Positions 43,574 through 52,437 are shown, counted from the first letter of the stretch. The stretch is DNA of 64,000 nucleotides from Verrucomicrobiota bacterium (GCA_020831625.1 JAFIGD010000020.1:1-64000); one strand, 5' to 3'. Notes: generated from the letters alone by a model not told the origin. Numbers and translations: made by a program.

Positions 43574-46500
43574 CTAATTTTTTCCGTCCAATACCGCCAG
43601 GATTTGTCCGGCGGTGACGGGTTTGCCTTCGGGGAGGCGGAGTTCGGTGACGGTGCCGCCGCAGGGGGCGGGAACGTTGGTTTCCATTTTCATGGCTTCG
43701 ATGACCGCGAGGGTGTCGCCTTCGCGGACGGTGTCGCCGGGCAGGACGGTCCATTTCCAGAGGCTGCCGCTGAGGGGGGAGCGGAGGGCTTCGCAGCCGT
43801 CGGGGATGTCGTCTTCGCTTTCGGGCGGCGGGGCGAGGTCGTCGCTTTCGGGAAGGGGCGGGAGGAGCTTCCAGCGTTCGCGCTCTTCATTAAAGGCCTG
43901 ACGCTGGGTGGCGCGGAAGCTTTCGATTTCACCCGCGTTTTCATCGAGGAAGCGGTGGTAGTCGCGGGGGCGGAAGGTTTCGGTTTCGATGCGCAGTTTG
44001 TGGCGTCCGAGCAGGAAGTCCTTGCGGAGCCGCAGGAGTTCTTCGGCGCTGACGGGATAGAAGCGGATCTGATCGAAGAAGCGGAGCAGCCAGGGCTTGC
44101 CGTCTTTGAAGTCGGCGGTTTGACGGAAGGTGTTCCAGACCTGCAGGGTGCGGCCGACGAACTGATAGCCGCCGGGTCCCTCCATCCCGTAGATGCACAG
44201 GTAGGCGCCGCCGATGCCGACGGAGTTTTCGGCTGTCCAGGTGCGGGCGGGATTGTATTTGGTGGTGACGAGGCGGTGGCGCGGATCGAGCGGTGTGGCC
44301 ACGGGGGCGCCAAGGTACACATCGCCGAGGCCGAGCACGAGGTAGCGGGCGTCGAAGACGATGCGCTTGACGTCCTCGATGCTGTCGAGTCCGTTGATGC
44401 GGCGGATGAATTCGATGTTGCTGGGACACCAGGGCGCGTCGGGGCGCACGGACTGGGTGTATTTTTCGATGGCGAGGCGGGTGGCGGGGTCGTCCCAGGA
44501 GAGGGGGAGGTACACGACGCGGGAGGTGACTTCGACATCGAGGGTGTCGCCGAGTTCCTCTTCGCCCTGGATGAGGCGTTCGAGGAGGGTTTGCCGGGGG
44601 AGTTCGGCGGTGTTGTAGTGGATTTGCAGGGAGCGGATGCCGGGGGTGAGTTCCCACATGCCGGGAAGGTTCTGCTCCTTGAGCCACTGCATGAGTCCGT
44701 GGGCGCGGAGGCGCAGATCGAGGTCGAGGACGATGGGGCCGTATTCGACGAGCAGATATTTATCGCCCTGGGCGCGGTAACAGACGGAGGGGCGTTCTGG
44801 GGTTTCGGGCAGGGTGGCGAGAATGGGCGAGGTAAGCGCGGCGGGATCGAAGGCGGGCGCTTCGGGGAGGGTTGCGGGGTAGGAGGCACCGTCGCGGGCG
44901 GCTTCGACGGCGGTGGCCTCCTCCTGGGAGACGGGCACGAAGCGGAGGGTGTCTTCGGGGCGGAGCTGGCCCATGATCCAGCGGTCGCCGGCAATGATGA
45001 CGGCGGGGCAGACGAAGCCGCCGAGGCTGGGGCCGTCGGGTCCGAGAATGATGGGCATGTCACCGGTGAAATCGACGGCGCCGATGGCGTAGGCGTTGTC
45101 GTGAATGTTGGAGGGGTGCAGGCCGGCTTCGCCGCCGTCGGACCGGGCCCATTCGGGTTTGGGGCCGATGAGGCGGATGCCGGTGGGGTTGGAGTTGTAG
45201 TGGACTTTCCAGTCGGTGGTGAAGAACATGGAAATGTCTTTGCCGGTGAAAAAGTCGGGTGCGCCGTGGGGGCCGTAGAGGACGCGGATGTTCCAGTGGC
45301 GTCCCCAGACGGGCGGAGCGAGGACTGGGAGCGGTGCGTCGGTGTGGGGTTCGGGATGCAGGTGGAGCACATCGCCGGGACGCAGGGCGCGTCCGGCGGG
45401 TCCGCCGAAGCCGCCGAGGGTGAAGGTGGCGCGGGAGCCGAGGTATTCGGGACAGTCGATGCCGCCGGCGATGGCGAGATAGGTTCGGCATCCGGCGTCG
45501 GCAATGCGCTTGAGGCGCACAACCTGTCCGGCTTTGACGGGCACGGCCCGGTCCATGGGCAGGTCGGTTTCGATGCGGGCCCCGGTGAGGGCGATGACGG
45601 TGTCGCAGTTGAATTGCAGTGCGGGGCCGGTGAGGGTGATCTCCAGGGCGGGTGCGCCTTCGGGATTGCCGAGGAGGCGGTTGGCGAGGCGGAAGGAGGC
45701 GTCGTCCATGGGACCGGAGGGGGGGACACCAACATCCCAGTGGCCGATGCGTCCGGGCCAGTCCTGCACCGTGGTCATGGCCCCGCCGTCGAGCACGTCG
45801 ACGCAGTGGGCGAGGTAGGGAAAGCTGTCGAGAAAGCGGGTGGTGGCATAAAAAGGTGGAGGCGCCGCATCCTGCGGCGGAAGACCGGGGCAGGATGCCC
45901 CGCGTCCAAGTTTACCGGGGCAGGATGCCCCGCGTCCAAGTTTACCGGGGCAGGATGCCCCGCGTCCGGAGATAACGGTGAGGAGTTCCCAGAGGTATTC
46001 GAGATTGGTTTCGATGCCGGAGAGGGTGGTGTGTTCGAGGGCGTTGCGGAGGGCGGACAGGGCCTGATCGCGGGTGTCGGCTTTGGTGATGATCTTGGCG
46101 ATCATGGGATCGTAGTCGGAGGGAACGACGGTGCCGCGCTCGACCCAGGTTTCGATTCGCGCGGTTTCGGGGAACTGCGCTTCGAGGAGCAGTCCGGCGC
46201 TGGGCTGGAAGCCGCGGTGGGGCGCTTCGGCATAGACGCGGGCCTGTATGCTGTGGCCCTGGGGCTCAAGGATTTGGTCGAACATGCTTTCGTCGCCAAA
46301 GGCGAGGCGGATCATCCATTCGACCAGATCGATGCCGTAGATTTCCTCGGTGACCCCGTGTTCGACCTGCAGGCGGGTGTTGACTTCGAGAAAGTAGAAC
46401 GCGCCGGTGTCGGCATCCATCACGAACTCGACGGTGCCGGCGGAGCGGTAGCGGACGGATTCGCCGAGGGCGCGGGCGGCGTCCGCGAGGGCGGCGCGGG

Positions 46501-47263
46501 TGGTGTCGTCGAGGCCGGGCGCGGGGGTTTCCTCCACGACTTTCTGATTGCGCCGCTGCAGGGAGCAGTCGCGCTCGCCGAGGGTTAACACCCGGCCCTT
46601 TCCGTCGCCGAAGAGCTGAACCTCGATGTGGCGGGCGTGGCGGACGTATTTCTCCAGAAAGACGCCCGCGTCTTTGAAGGTGCGGGAAGCAAGGCCGCGC
46701 ACGGCTTCGAACTGTTCGCGGAGGGCGTCGGGGCTTTCGCAGACCTTCATGCCGATGCCGCCGCCGCCGGCGGTGCTTTTGAGCATGACCGGATAGCCAA
46801 TGTCTTCGGCGGCGGTGAGGGCTTGGTCGAGGGAGTCAAGGAGTCCGGTGCCCGGCAGCAGCGGAACCCCGGCGGCTTTGGCGAGGGCTTTGGCCTCGTG
46901 CTTGAGGCCGAAGGAGACCATTTGTTCGGGGGTGGGACCGATGAAACGGATGCCTTCGGCTTCGAGACGGCGGGCGAAATCGGCGTTTTCACTGAGAAAG
47001 CCGTAGCCGGGATGGACGGCGGCGGCGCCGGTGGCGCGGCAGGCTGCGAGGATTTTATCGGTATCCAGATAGCTCTGCGCTGCCGGGGCGGGACCGAGGC
47101 AGACGGATTCATCCGCCTGGGAGACGTGCAGGGAACCGTGATCGGCGTCGGAGTACACCGCCACCCCCCGGAGATTCATGTGTTTGAGGCTGCGCAGGAC
47201 GCGGCAGGCGATGGCGCCGCGGTTGGCGACGAGGACGGGTTGGGAGGTGAGGGAGGCGGGCAT
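43574..47263 (-). CDS. Urea/guanidine carboxylase (biotin-dependent)
   Basis: A 1229-residue multifunctional enzyme that carboxylates urea or guanidine with bicarbonate and ATP. The biotin carboxylase part (about 1-430) has the ATP-grasp loop STAGGGGIGMK and EVNTRLQVEHGVTEEIYG. The carboxyltransferase part (about 475-1130) is of KipA/KipI type (TVQDWPGRIGHWDVGVPPSG; ELTPGIRSLQIHYN). A C-terminal biotinyl domain carries EAMKMETN, the Lys being the biotin site. Linkage to DUF1989 genes and to allophanate hydrolase without urease genes favours guanidine as substrate, but the choice rests on an active-site residue not resolved here. The linker between the two enzyme parts contains three in-frame 10-residue repeats. 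Confidence 0.92.
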   Translation of the reverse strand: MPASLTSQPVLVANRGAIACRVLRSLKHMNLRGVAVYSDADHGSLHVSQADESVCLGPAPAAQSYLDTDKILAACRATGAAAVHPGYGFLSENADFARRLEAEGIRFIGPTPEQMVSFGLKHEAKALAKAAGVPLLPGTGLLDSLDQALTAAEDIGYPVMLKSTAGGGGIGMKVCESPDALREQFEAVRGLASRTFKDAGVFLEKYVRHARHIEVQLFGDGKGRVLTLGERDCSLQRRNQKVVEETPAPGLDDTTRAALADAARALGESVRYRSAGTVEFVMDADTGAFYFLEVNTRLQVEHGVTEEIYGIDLVEWMIRLAFGDESMFDQILEPQGHSIQARVYAEAPHRGFQPSAGLLLEAQFPETARIETWVERGTVVPSDYDPMIAKIITKADTRDQALSALRNALEHTTLSGIETNLEYLWELLTVISGRGASCPGKLGRGASCPGKLGRGASCPGLPPQDAAPPPFYATTRFLDSFPYLAHCVDVLDGGAMTTVQDWPGRIGHWDVGVPPSGPMDDASFRLANRLLGNPEGAPALEITLTGPALQFNCDTVIALTGARIETDLPMDRAVPVKAGQVVRLKRIADAGCRTYLAIAGGIDCPEYLGSRATFTLGGFGGPAGRALRPGDVLHLHPEPHTDAPLPVLAPPVWGRHWNIRVLYGPHGAPDFFTGKDISMFFTTDWKVHYNSNPTGIRLIGPKPEWARSDGGEAGLHPSNIHDNAYAIGAVDFTGDMPIILGPDGPSLGGFVCPAVIIAGDRWIMGQLRPEDTLRFVPVSQEEATAVEAARDGASYPATLPEAPAFDPAALTSPILATLPETPERPSVCYRAQGDKYLLVEYGPIVLDLDLRLRAHGLMQWLKEQNLPGMWELTPGIRSLQIHYNTAELPRQTLLERLIQGEEELGDTLDVEVTSRVVYLPLSWDDPATRLAIEKYTQSVRPDAPWCPSNIEFIRRINGLDSIEDVKRIVFDARYLVLGLGDVYLGAPVATPLDPRHRLVTTKYNPARTWTAENSVGIGGAYLCIYGMEGPGGYQFVGRTLQVWNTFRQTADFKDGKPWLLRFFDQIRFYPVSAEELLRLRKDFLLGRHKLRIETETFRPRDYHRFLDENAGEIESFRATQRQAFNEERERWKLLPPLPESDDLAPPPESEDDIPDGCEALRSPLSGSLWKWTVLPGDTVREGDTLAVIEAMKMETNVPAPCGGTVTELRLPEGKPVTAGQILAVLDGKN
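45884..45967. repeat. 30-bp tandem repeat (2.8 copies) inside the carboxylase gene
   Basis: Unit ACCGGGGCAGGATGCCCCGC plus GTCCAAGTTT, present at 45884-45913, 45914-45943 and, partially, 45944-45967. Each unit contains the palindrome GGGGCAGGATGCCCC. Being a multiple of three it stays in frame and encodes GRGASCPGKL repeats in the linker (residues about 432-460). A related inverted sequence, CGCCGCATCCTGCGGCG, lies just to the left. Confidence 0.9.
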
Positions 47264-47274
47264 GGGGTGGGTTC

Positions 47275-47334
47275 GATTACGATTACGATTACGATTACGA
47301 TTAGGATTAGGATTAAGATTAGGATTAAGATCAA
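47275..47334. repeat. GATTAN hexamer tandem array
   Basis: Ten hexamers in a row: four GATTAC, two GATTAG, GATTAA, GATTAG, GATTAA and a degenerate GATCAA. The array fills the gap between the carboxylase start and the end of the DUF1989 gene upstream in the operon. It is telomere-like in appearance and related to the inverted hexamer arrays at 10655-10756. Confidence 0.9.
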
Positions 47335-47355
47335 GAAAAGAGGGAGAGGAGGGGA

Positions 47356-48009
47356 TTAGGGGTTCCAGAGGAGGACGCGGATGGGAGTGGGGTTGTAGGC
47401 GTTGCAGGGGTTGTTGAGCTGGGGGCAGTTGGAGATGAGGGCGATGACATCGCGTTCGGCGCGCATCTCGACGTATTTGCCGGGGGCGGAGACGCCGTCC
47501 TCGAAGGTGAGGCCGCCTTCGGGGGTAACGGGGACGTTCATGAAGAAGTTGATGTTGTGACCGAGTTCGCGTTTGCCCAGAAGTTTTCCGGTCTCCATGC
47601 CGAATTCCGACAACTTGAGCAGAAAGGTGTCGCGGCAGTTGTGCATGTGATGCTTGTCGAGGGCGTAGCGGACCTGATTGCTTTCGGCGGCGCAGGCACC
47701 GCCGAAGGTGTCGTGGCGGCCGCAGGTGTCGGCGGTGATGGTGAGCAGGGTCTTGCCGCTGAGGGATTTCAGTTCGGTGCCGGTGGTGAGGTAGATGCCG
47801 TTTTGCGCGCGGACGGTGTCCTGGGCGCTGTAGCGGTCGGACGGATCGGCGGCGTCAAAGAAAATGGTGTCGGCGGCCTGATTGCCTTCGAGGTCAATGA
47901 TGCGGAAGGTCTGGCCGGCTTTGATTTCGAGGATCCAGCCGTCGCCGGCGGGAACGGTGTGGTCGTAGACGGCGGTGGCGGGATCGAGGGGGGATTCGGT
48001 GAGGCTCAT
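47356..48009 (-). CDS. DUF1989 protein, urea carboxylase-associated (carboxyguanidine deiminase subunit-like)
   Basis: A 217-residue cytosolic protein of the DUF1989/UAAP2 family: [71 protein letters not shown]. Family members next to carboxylase and allophanate hydrolase have been shown to form the heteromeric carboxyguanidine deiminase (CgdAB), which converts carboxyguanidine to allophanate. Conserved Cys, His and Asn positions fit a metal- or substrate-binding site. The ATG overlaps the stop of the companion DUF1989 gene (ATGA), consistent with stoichiometric expression. Which of CgdA or CgdB this is was not decided. Confidence 0.88.
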   Translation of the reverse strand: MSLTESPLDPATAVYDHTVPAGDGWILEIKAGQTFRIIDLEGNQAADTIFFDAADPSDRYSAQDTVRAQNGIYLTTGTELKSLSGKTLLTITADTCGRHDTFGGACAAESNQVRYALDKHHMHNCRDTFLLKLSEFGMETGKLLGKRELGHNINFFMNVPVTPEGGLTFEDGVSAPGKYVEMRAERDVIALISNCPQLNNPCNAYNPTPIRVLLWNP

Positions 48010-48740
48010 AAGAAGTACCGTTCGGTGAGGGTGAAACCGCGGGCGTTCTCGGGACGGGAGACGCGGCAGATGTCGTCGGCGGCCGGGGGCGGAGAGGTGA
48101 AGCCGGTGAGGTCGAGCGGGGCGCGGGGATACGACCCGCCGGGATGCAGCGGATGGGGGCAGGTGTTGAGAATCACCAGCGTGTTCATTTCCGCACGAAG
48201 ATCCACGGTGCCGCCGGGGACGGCGTGTTCGGGATGGTAACGGAAGGCTCCGGATTCATCGACCATGACTTTGGCGAAGAAATTGATGTTCATGACCAGG
48301 TCTTCCAGCCCTAGACCATATTTGCCGAGTTCCATGAGGAAATTGTCACGGGCGTTGCGGTGGTAGTCGTTGCGGGCCTCCTGATAGGATTTGACCCCGA
48401 AGGTGGCTTCGACGGTGGCGCGGGTGGCGTGACCGGTCAGCGGATCGTGCCAGCCGAGGCTGTCGGAGGGAATGGAGAGGAGGATGCGGCCCATGTCGGA
48501 ATAGAGGCAGTGACCGGTGGTGAGTTTGGCGGTGTGCTGGGCCTTGAGGGTGTCGGGCAGATTGAGGCGTTCGGTAAGGTTGTCGGCATTGAAGGCGAGC
48601 AGGGAGACGTTGAGTCCGCCCTGCGGATCGCGGAGGCGCAGGGTGGTGCCGCGTTTTAAAATATGTGACCAGTTGGCGCCGGGCTGGACGGTTTCGGTGA
48701 AGCGGATGGATTCGGGCTTGAGATTGGGAGGTGTTTTCAT
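48006..48740 (-). CDS. DUF1989 protein, urea carboxylase-associated (second deiminase subunit-like)
   Basis: A 244-residue protein of the DUF1989/UAAP1 family, longer than its partner. Landmarks are [60 protein letters not shown] and [11 protein letters not shown]. It is expected to pair with the 217-residue DUF1989 protein encoded directly downstream, with ATGA overlap, to deiminate the carboxylated substrate. It begins 4 bases after the NikR-family gene, so the order nikR-like, DUF1989, DUF1989, carboxylase forms one transcription unit under the operator at 49178-49205. Confidence 0.88.
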   Translation of the reverse strand: MKTPPNLKPESIRFTETVQPGANWSHILKRGTTLRLRDPQGGLNVSLLAFNADNLTERLNLPDTLKAQHTAKLTTGHCLYSDMGRILLSIPSDSLGWHDPLTGHATRATVEATFGVKSYQEARNDYHRNARDNFLMELGKYGLGLEDLVMNINFFAKVMVDESGAFRYHPEHAVPGGTVDLRAEMNTLVILNTCPHPLHPGGSYPRAPLDLTGFTSPPPAADDICRVSRPENARGFTLTERYFL

Positions 48741-48744
48741 GGGG

Positions 48745-49176
48745 TCAGTGGTCGTGAAGGGGTGGCAGGAGGGTGCTGTTGAGCTGGAGGGCGGCGTGTT
48801 TGACGCCTTTGAGGGAGCCGAAGGTGTCGCGCATGCCGCGGAGCAGTTTGCAGGGACCCTGCACGAGGAGAATCTGCAGGCTTTGATCGGCTTCGAGGTG
48901 CACGAGCTGTATGGTGATGATTTCTTTGAGGAACTCGTGTTGGAGGTCGGTGATGCGGTTCTGCAGGTTGCGCCGCTGGTGTTCGTAAATGAAGGTGAGC
49001 ACGCCCATCATCACCGTGTCGTCATGCGAGGCGTCGAAGGCGTTCACCGCCTCGGTGACGATGCCGGCGATGGCCTGGGAGCGGTTCGGAAAGCCCCGCC
49101 CCTCCGTCAGCCGGTCCAGACCGGCAAGGGTTTCATCGGGGATACTGACAGTAATGCGGCGCAGTTCTTGGCTCAT
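48745..49176 (-). CDS. NikR-family ribbon-helix-helix repressor with altered metal site
   Basis: A 143-residue regulator aligning over its whole length to NikR. The ribbon-helix-helix part (residues 6-45) reads RRITVSIPD then GRGFPNRSQAI, keeping Arg, Thr and a Ser/Thr at the base-contacting strand positions of E. coli NikR (R3, T5, T7). In the ACT-like metal domain, E. coli ligands H76, H87, H89 and C95 correspond to His80, Leu91, His93 and Ser99 here, so two of four nickel ligands are missing. It is the first gene of the nitrogen operon and the operator overlaps its own start region. Response to nickel is therefore doubtful; another ligand is possible. Confidence 0.88.
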   Translation of the reverse strand: MSQELRRITVSIPDETLAGLDRLTEGRGFPNRSQAIAGIVTEAVNAFDASHDDTVMMGVLTFIYEHQRRNLQNRITDLQHEFLKEIITIQLVHLEADQSLQILLVQGPCKLLRGMRDTFGSLKGVKHAALQLNSTLLPPLHDH

Positions 49177-49177
49177 A

Positions 49178-49205
49178 GTATGACGAATTTACTTAAACAT
49201 CATAC
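49178..49205 (-). promoter_or_regulatory. NikR-type operator GTATGA-N16-TCATAC
   Basis: GTATGA at 49178-49183 and TCATAC at 49200-49205 are separated by exactly 16 bases, a perfect match to the E. coli NikR operator consensus. It ends one base before the start codon of the nikR-like gene. On the minus strand it also contains TATGAT, a possible -10 element. Autorepression and control of the downstream nitrogen genes is expected. Confidence 0.85.
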
Positions 49206-49255
49206 TTTTGCAAGATGCAAACGCGTTTTTTTCGGTTGAATTCCGCAGAGTGTTG

Positions 49256-50464
49256 TCAGGCGTGATGATGAAGCAGAGCTTCGGCGGCGCGTTTACCGGA
49301 AAGAAGCGCGCCGTCAATCGATGCGGTTTCCAGAAAATCGCCGCATCGGATGATGCCGTTTGCCTGAAAGCCGGTTTTGGATACCGCCGACAAATGCCCA
49401 GGGGGTTGCGCGGGGAGGGCGTTGGGTATTTCCATGCGGGCGATCGGTTTCCATTTTCTGGCCTGATCGCCGAACAGTTCGGACAGATCGGACAGAACCT
49501 CCTGTTCGCCCACGCCTGTATTCAGGCAGGACACGGAGAGGAGATGTTTTCCCGGAGGAGCCCACTGTGCGTGAAGCTGGCTTAAATCGGTCAGGGTGTT
49601 GATATGCTCCTGTTCCGGGCAAAGGACCAGCCAGGGGCCGGTCCACGGCACGTGATCACATGCAAAATAGAAACAAACGGTTCCGCAGGCGTCAGGCGCT
49701 TCGTCCGGGGATGTCCAGGGGTCCCGGGCATCGACGACGTGTTCACCTTCAATCCACGGGCCGGACGCGAGGCGGATGCCTTGAGCCTGAAGTTCGGTTA
49801 CGGGTGTGTTCAGTTTGAGAGCATCGATCGGCAGGTTTCCGGCTATCTGATCCGGAATGGCCTGCATTCCTTCGCGGGGCAGCGTTGCCCGGCCGCGGGC
49901 GAAAAGGCTAAAGACAAAGTGAAACATCCGCGAGGAGGTCGCCAGGTCTGGCTCCAAAAAAATTCCCCCGAGAAAGGGGCGCCAGAATGATTCCACCGCC
50001 TGATGAGAAAATCCCCGGCTTTTAAGGAATTCAAGGGCGCTTTCATCCTGAACGGAAAGAGCCTTTTCACGGGTCATCCCCTTCAGGCGGAACGTTAAGC
50101 GCCCCAGCCGGAGAAGATCGGCGGGGGAGAGGGGGCCTTTCAGGGTGTCCCGGAGGTGTTTGGGATGCCGGAAAGGATCCGCCACGGTCTGGAATCGGCC
50201 GGATCGGGCCACAAGGGCTCCGGAGCAAAAAGGCTTCAGGTTGAGGGCGTCGAGATCCAGGAATTCCGCCGCGGTGGGATAGGCGTCCAAAAACACTTGA
50301 AATCCCCGGTCCAGGATAAAGCCGTCTTTGCGGTCGGATCCCGCCCGACCTCCCCAGCGGTTGGACGATTCAAAGAGTGCAAACGGTTTCCCCGCTTTTT
50401 GCAGGGATACCGCACACGCGAGACCGGAGAGACCGCCGCCAACAATGAGTACAGGTTTGTTCAT
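49256..50464 (-). CDS. FAD-dependent amine oxidase / phytoene dehydrogenase-like oxidoreductase
   Basis: A 402-residue flavoprotein. The N-terminal dinucleotide-binding motif is VLIVGGGLSGLACAVSL, followed by FESSNRWGGRAGSD, typical of phytoene desaturase, protoporphyrinogen oxidase and amine oxidase families. The C-terminal FAD-contacting segment is IIRCGDFLETASIDGALLSGKRAAE. The substrate cannot be assigned, and no carotenoid or haem gene is adjacent. The start ATG gives the Rossmann motif at residues 4-20, as expected. It is separated from the nitrogen operon by the operator region and from xseA by 54 bases, all on the minus strand. Confidence 0.85.
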   Translation of the reverse strand: MNKPVLIVGGGLSGLACAVSLQKAGKPFALFESSNRWGGRAGSDRKDGFILDRGFQVFLDAYPTAAEFLDLDALNLKPFCSGALVARSGRFQTVADPFRHPKHLRDTLKGPLSPADLLRLGRLTFRLKGMTREKALSVQDESALEFLKSRGFSHQAVESFWRPFLGGIFLEPDLATSSRMFHFVFSLFARGRATLPREGMQAIPDQIAGNLPIDALKLNTPVTELQAQGIRLASGPWIEGEHVVDARDPWTSPDEAPDACGTVCFYFACDHVPWTGPWLVLCPEQEHINTLTDLSQLHAQWAPPGKHLLSVSCLNTGVGEQEVLSDLSELFGDQARKWKPIARMEIPNALPAQPPGHLSAVSKTGFQANGIIRCGDFLETASIDGALLSGKRAAEALLHHHA

Positions 50465-50518
50465 GCTGAAAGGTATACTTGAAGACGGTTAAAAATCCAT
50501 TTGAACAGGAAGGGTTTC

Positions 50519-51862
50519 TCAGCCCGTTGTGGAAACAACCGACCGGATGGAGCCGTCCTGCAGGAGGGTTTCGAGTTCGGTGCCGGGAGGCGCGTCGCCG
50601 GTTTGTTTGATGACCCGGCCGTCGGCGGCGCGGGTGATGGAGAAGCCGCGGCGGAGGACCTGGTAGGGACTGAGGGCGCGCAGTTGGCGTTCGAGGGCGT
50701 TGAGGCGGTCGCGCTGCATTCGGAGCTGATCGGTCATGCGGGTTTGGCGGATACGGTCGAGGTCGTCGATGCGGCGCTGGGTTTCGTGCAGGCGGTGCTC
50801 CATGAGGTGGCGGAGCTGGATGCGGTGTTCGGCGAGGGCGCGCTGGGGATCGGTGGCGCGGCGGCGGAGGGCGGTGCGCATGCGTTCGTCGAGGCGTTCC
50901 ACATGCTGGACTTTGGCGCGGATGAGGTGGCGGGGTTCGTGAAAAAGTTTGTGACCCCGGGCGCGGTCGAGGCGGCTTTTGTATTGGAGCAGCCGGTGTT
51001 GCAGGGCGGTGTTCAGGCGCTGCTGTCCGCGGCGGACCTGAAGTTCGAAGTCGGCTTTGCGGCCGATGACCAGTTCGGCGGCGGCGGAGGGGGTGGGGGC
51101 GCGGAGGTCGGCGACAAAATCGCTGATGGTGAAGTCGACTTCGTGGCCGACGGCGGAGATGACCGGGATGTTGGAGGCGGCAATGGCGCGGGCGACGATC
51201 TCCTCGTTGAAACTCCAGAGATCCTCGAGGCTGCCGCCGCCGCGGCCGACGATCATGACATCCACGAGTTTTCGGGCGTTGAGAAATTGAATGGCGGCGA
51301 CAATGCCCCGCGCGGAGCCGTCGCCCTGGGCCATGACCGGAGCGAGCAGGATGTGCCGGTCGGGGTAGCGGCGGGTCAGCACCTGGAGAATATCGCGGAT
51401 GGCGGCGCCGGTGGGGGAGGTGACGATCCCGATCCGGGCGGGGAGCAGGGGCAGCGGTTTTTTGCGGGCGGCATCGAAGAGGCCTTCGGTCTGCAGACGC
51501 TTTTTGAGTTCCTCGAAGCGTTTTTGGAGATCGCCGGCGCCCGCGTCCTCCGCCTGTTCGACGAGGACCTGGATTTGGCTGCCGCGTTCGTAGGCGGTGA
51601 TGAGACCGTAGATCCGCAGTTTCATCCCGTCTTTGGGGGTCAGCGCGCCGGGCAGACGGCGGCCGCGGAACCAGGCGGCTTGAATCTGGCTGGTTTCGTC
51701 TTTGAGGGTGAAATAGATGTGGCCGGAGGCGGGCGCGCTGACGTTGGAGCATTCGCCTTCGACCCAGATTTTGCCGATGGAGCGCTCCAGCAACAGACGG
51801 ACTTTCGCGGTCAGCTCGCGGACCGGGATCGCTTTTTGATCGAATGGACTGTCAGCACTCAT
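50519..51862 (-). CDS. xseA: Exodeoxyribonuclease VII large subunit
   Basis: A 447-residue protein that with XseB degrades single-stranded DNA in both directions. It has an N-terminal OB fold (VRELTAKVRLLLERSIGKIWVEGE; GHIYFTLKDETSQIQAAWFRG). The catalytic domain contains IGIVTSPTGAAIRDI, VMIVGRGGGSLEDLWSFN, and HEVDFTISDFVADLRAPTPSAA. A coiled-coil C-terminus (about 300-400) precedes the usual final segment, LRRGFSITR. Length is normal. No xseB lies next to it. The start overlaps the stop of the nucleotidyltransferase gene by ATGA. Confidence 0.95.
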   Translation of the reverse strand: MSADSPFDQKAIPVRELTAKVRLLLERSIGKIWVEGECSNVSAPASGHIYFTLKDETSQIQAAWFRGRRLPGALTPKDGMKLRIYGLITAYERGSQIQVLVEQAEDAGAGDLQKRFEELKKRLQTEGLFDAARKKPLPLLPARIGIVTSPTGAAIRDILQVLTRRYPDRHILLAPVMAQGDGSARGIVAAIQFLNARKLVDVMIVGRGGGSLEDLWSFNEEIVARAIAASNIPVISAVGHEVDFTISDFVADLRAPTPSAAAELVIGRKADFELQVRRGQQRLNTALQHRLLQYKSRLDRARGHKLFHEPRHLIRAKVQHVERLDERMRTALRRRATDPQRALAEHRIQLRHLMEHRLHETQRRIDDLDRIRQTRMTDQLRMQRDRLNALERQLRALSPYQVLRRGFSITRAADGRVIKQTGDAPPGTELETLLQDGSIRSVVSTTG

Positions 51863-52437
51863 GCGTTCTTGAAAATTTCCGGCAGTGCAAATTCGAGTTC
51901 GGACATCAGTCCCCTTTTTGCGGCCCAGTCTTTGAGGATCTGTGTTCGGAGCAGGTCCCCGGAAACTTCCTGAATTCCGCGGATGTCCAGAATATGTTTC
52001 TCGGACTGTCCTTCGCGGAAAAATTCAAGTTTTCTCAGAATGACATACTCCGGCGGCGCAATCCAGACGGCATTTTCCTTGTCCACTTCAATGTGACGGC
52101 GTTCCTGCAGGCCCCAGGCCTGCAGGGGATCTTCGTTGTGCAAATACACATCCGCTTTAAAGCCTGAATCATGGTGGATCAGGTTGAAATGTCCACGGGT
52201 GGCGCGAAAGGCTTCCATTCGGATCACTTCAACCGGCGGGCAGTAAAATTCAGCGGGCGGGAAAAGACGGACAAGGTTCGCGATGTGCTCGTTTTTCAAT
52301 TCAATGACCAGATCCAGATCGTGCGTGAAGCGCGGAATGCCGTAGATCATGCAGGCCACGGATCCCGTGGCCATGTAAACCAGGCCGGCTTTATTCAGCG
52401 GGCGGCAATATATCGCAAAGAGCTCATTTGTTTCCAT
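51859..52437 (-). CDS. Nucleotidyltransferase-like (DUF6036-type) protein
   Basis: A 192-residue protein with a minimal nucleotidyltransferase fold. YMATGSVACMIYGIPRFTHDLDLVIEL carries the Gly-Ser and two Asp of the active site. KADVYLHNEDPL gives a third acidic residue. VWIAPPEYVILRKLEFF is the segment typical of DUF6036 and AbiEii-like proteins. Such proteins often act as toxins or antitoxins with a small partner; here the 71-residue gene upstream overlaps by 14 bases. It is also overlapped by xseA (ATGA), so the three may be cotranscribed. Confidence 0.75.
   Translation of the reverse strand: METNELFAIYCRPLNKAGLVYMATGSVACMIYGIPRFTHDLDLVIELKNEHIANLVRLFPPAEFYCPPVEVIRMEAFRATRGHFNLIHHDSGFKADVYLHNEDPLQAWGLQERRHIEVDKENAVWIAPPEYVILRKLEFFREGQSEKHILDIRGIQEVSGDLLRTQILKDWAAKRGLMSELEFALPEIFKNA

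Noticed and set aside
45884-45967. Regular repeats that might be taken for a CRISPR array
   Set aside because: Units are directly contiguous without unique spacers, lie in frame within a gene, and no cas gene is nearby.
43568-46588. A 1006-codon open frame on the plus strand opposite the carboxylase gene
   Set aside because: It is an antisense shadow of a GC-rich gene: composition is Gly/Ala/Val/Glu-rich without domains, and the minus-strand frame has full-length homology to biotin-dependent carboxylases.
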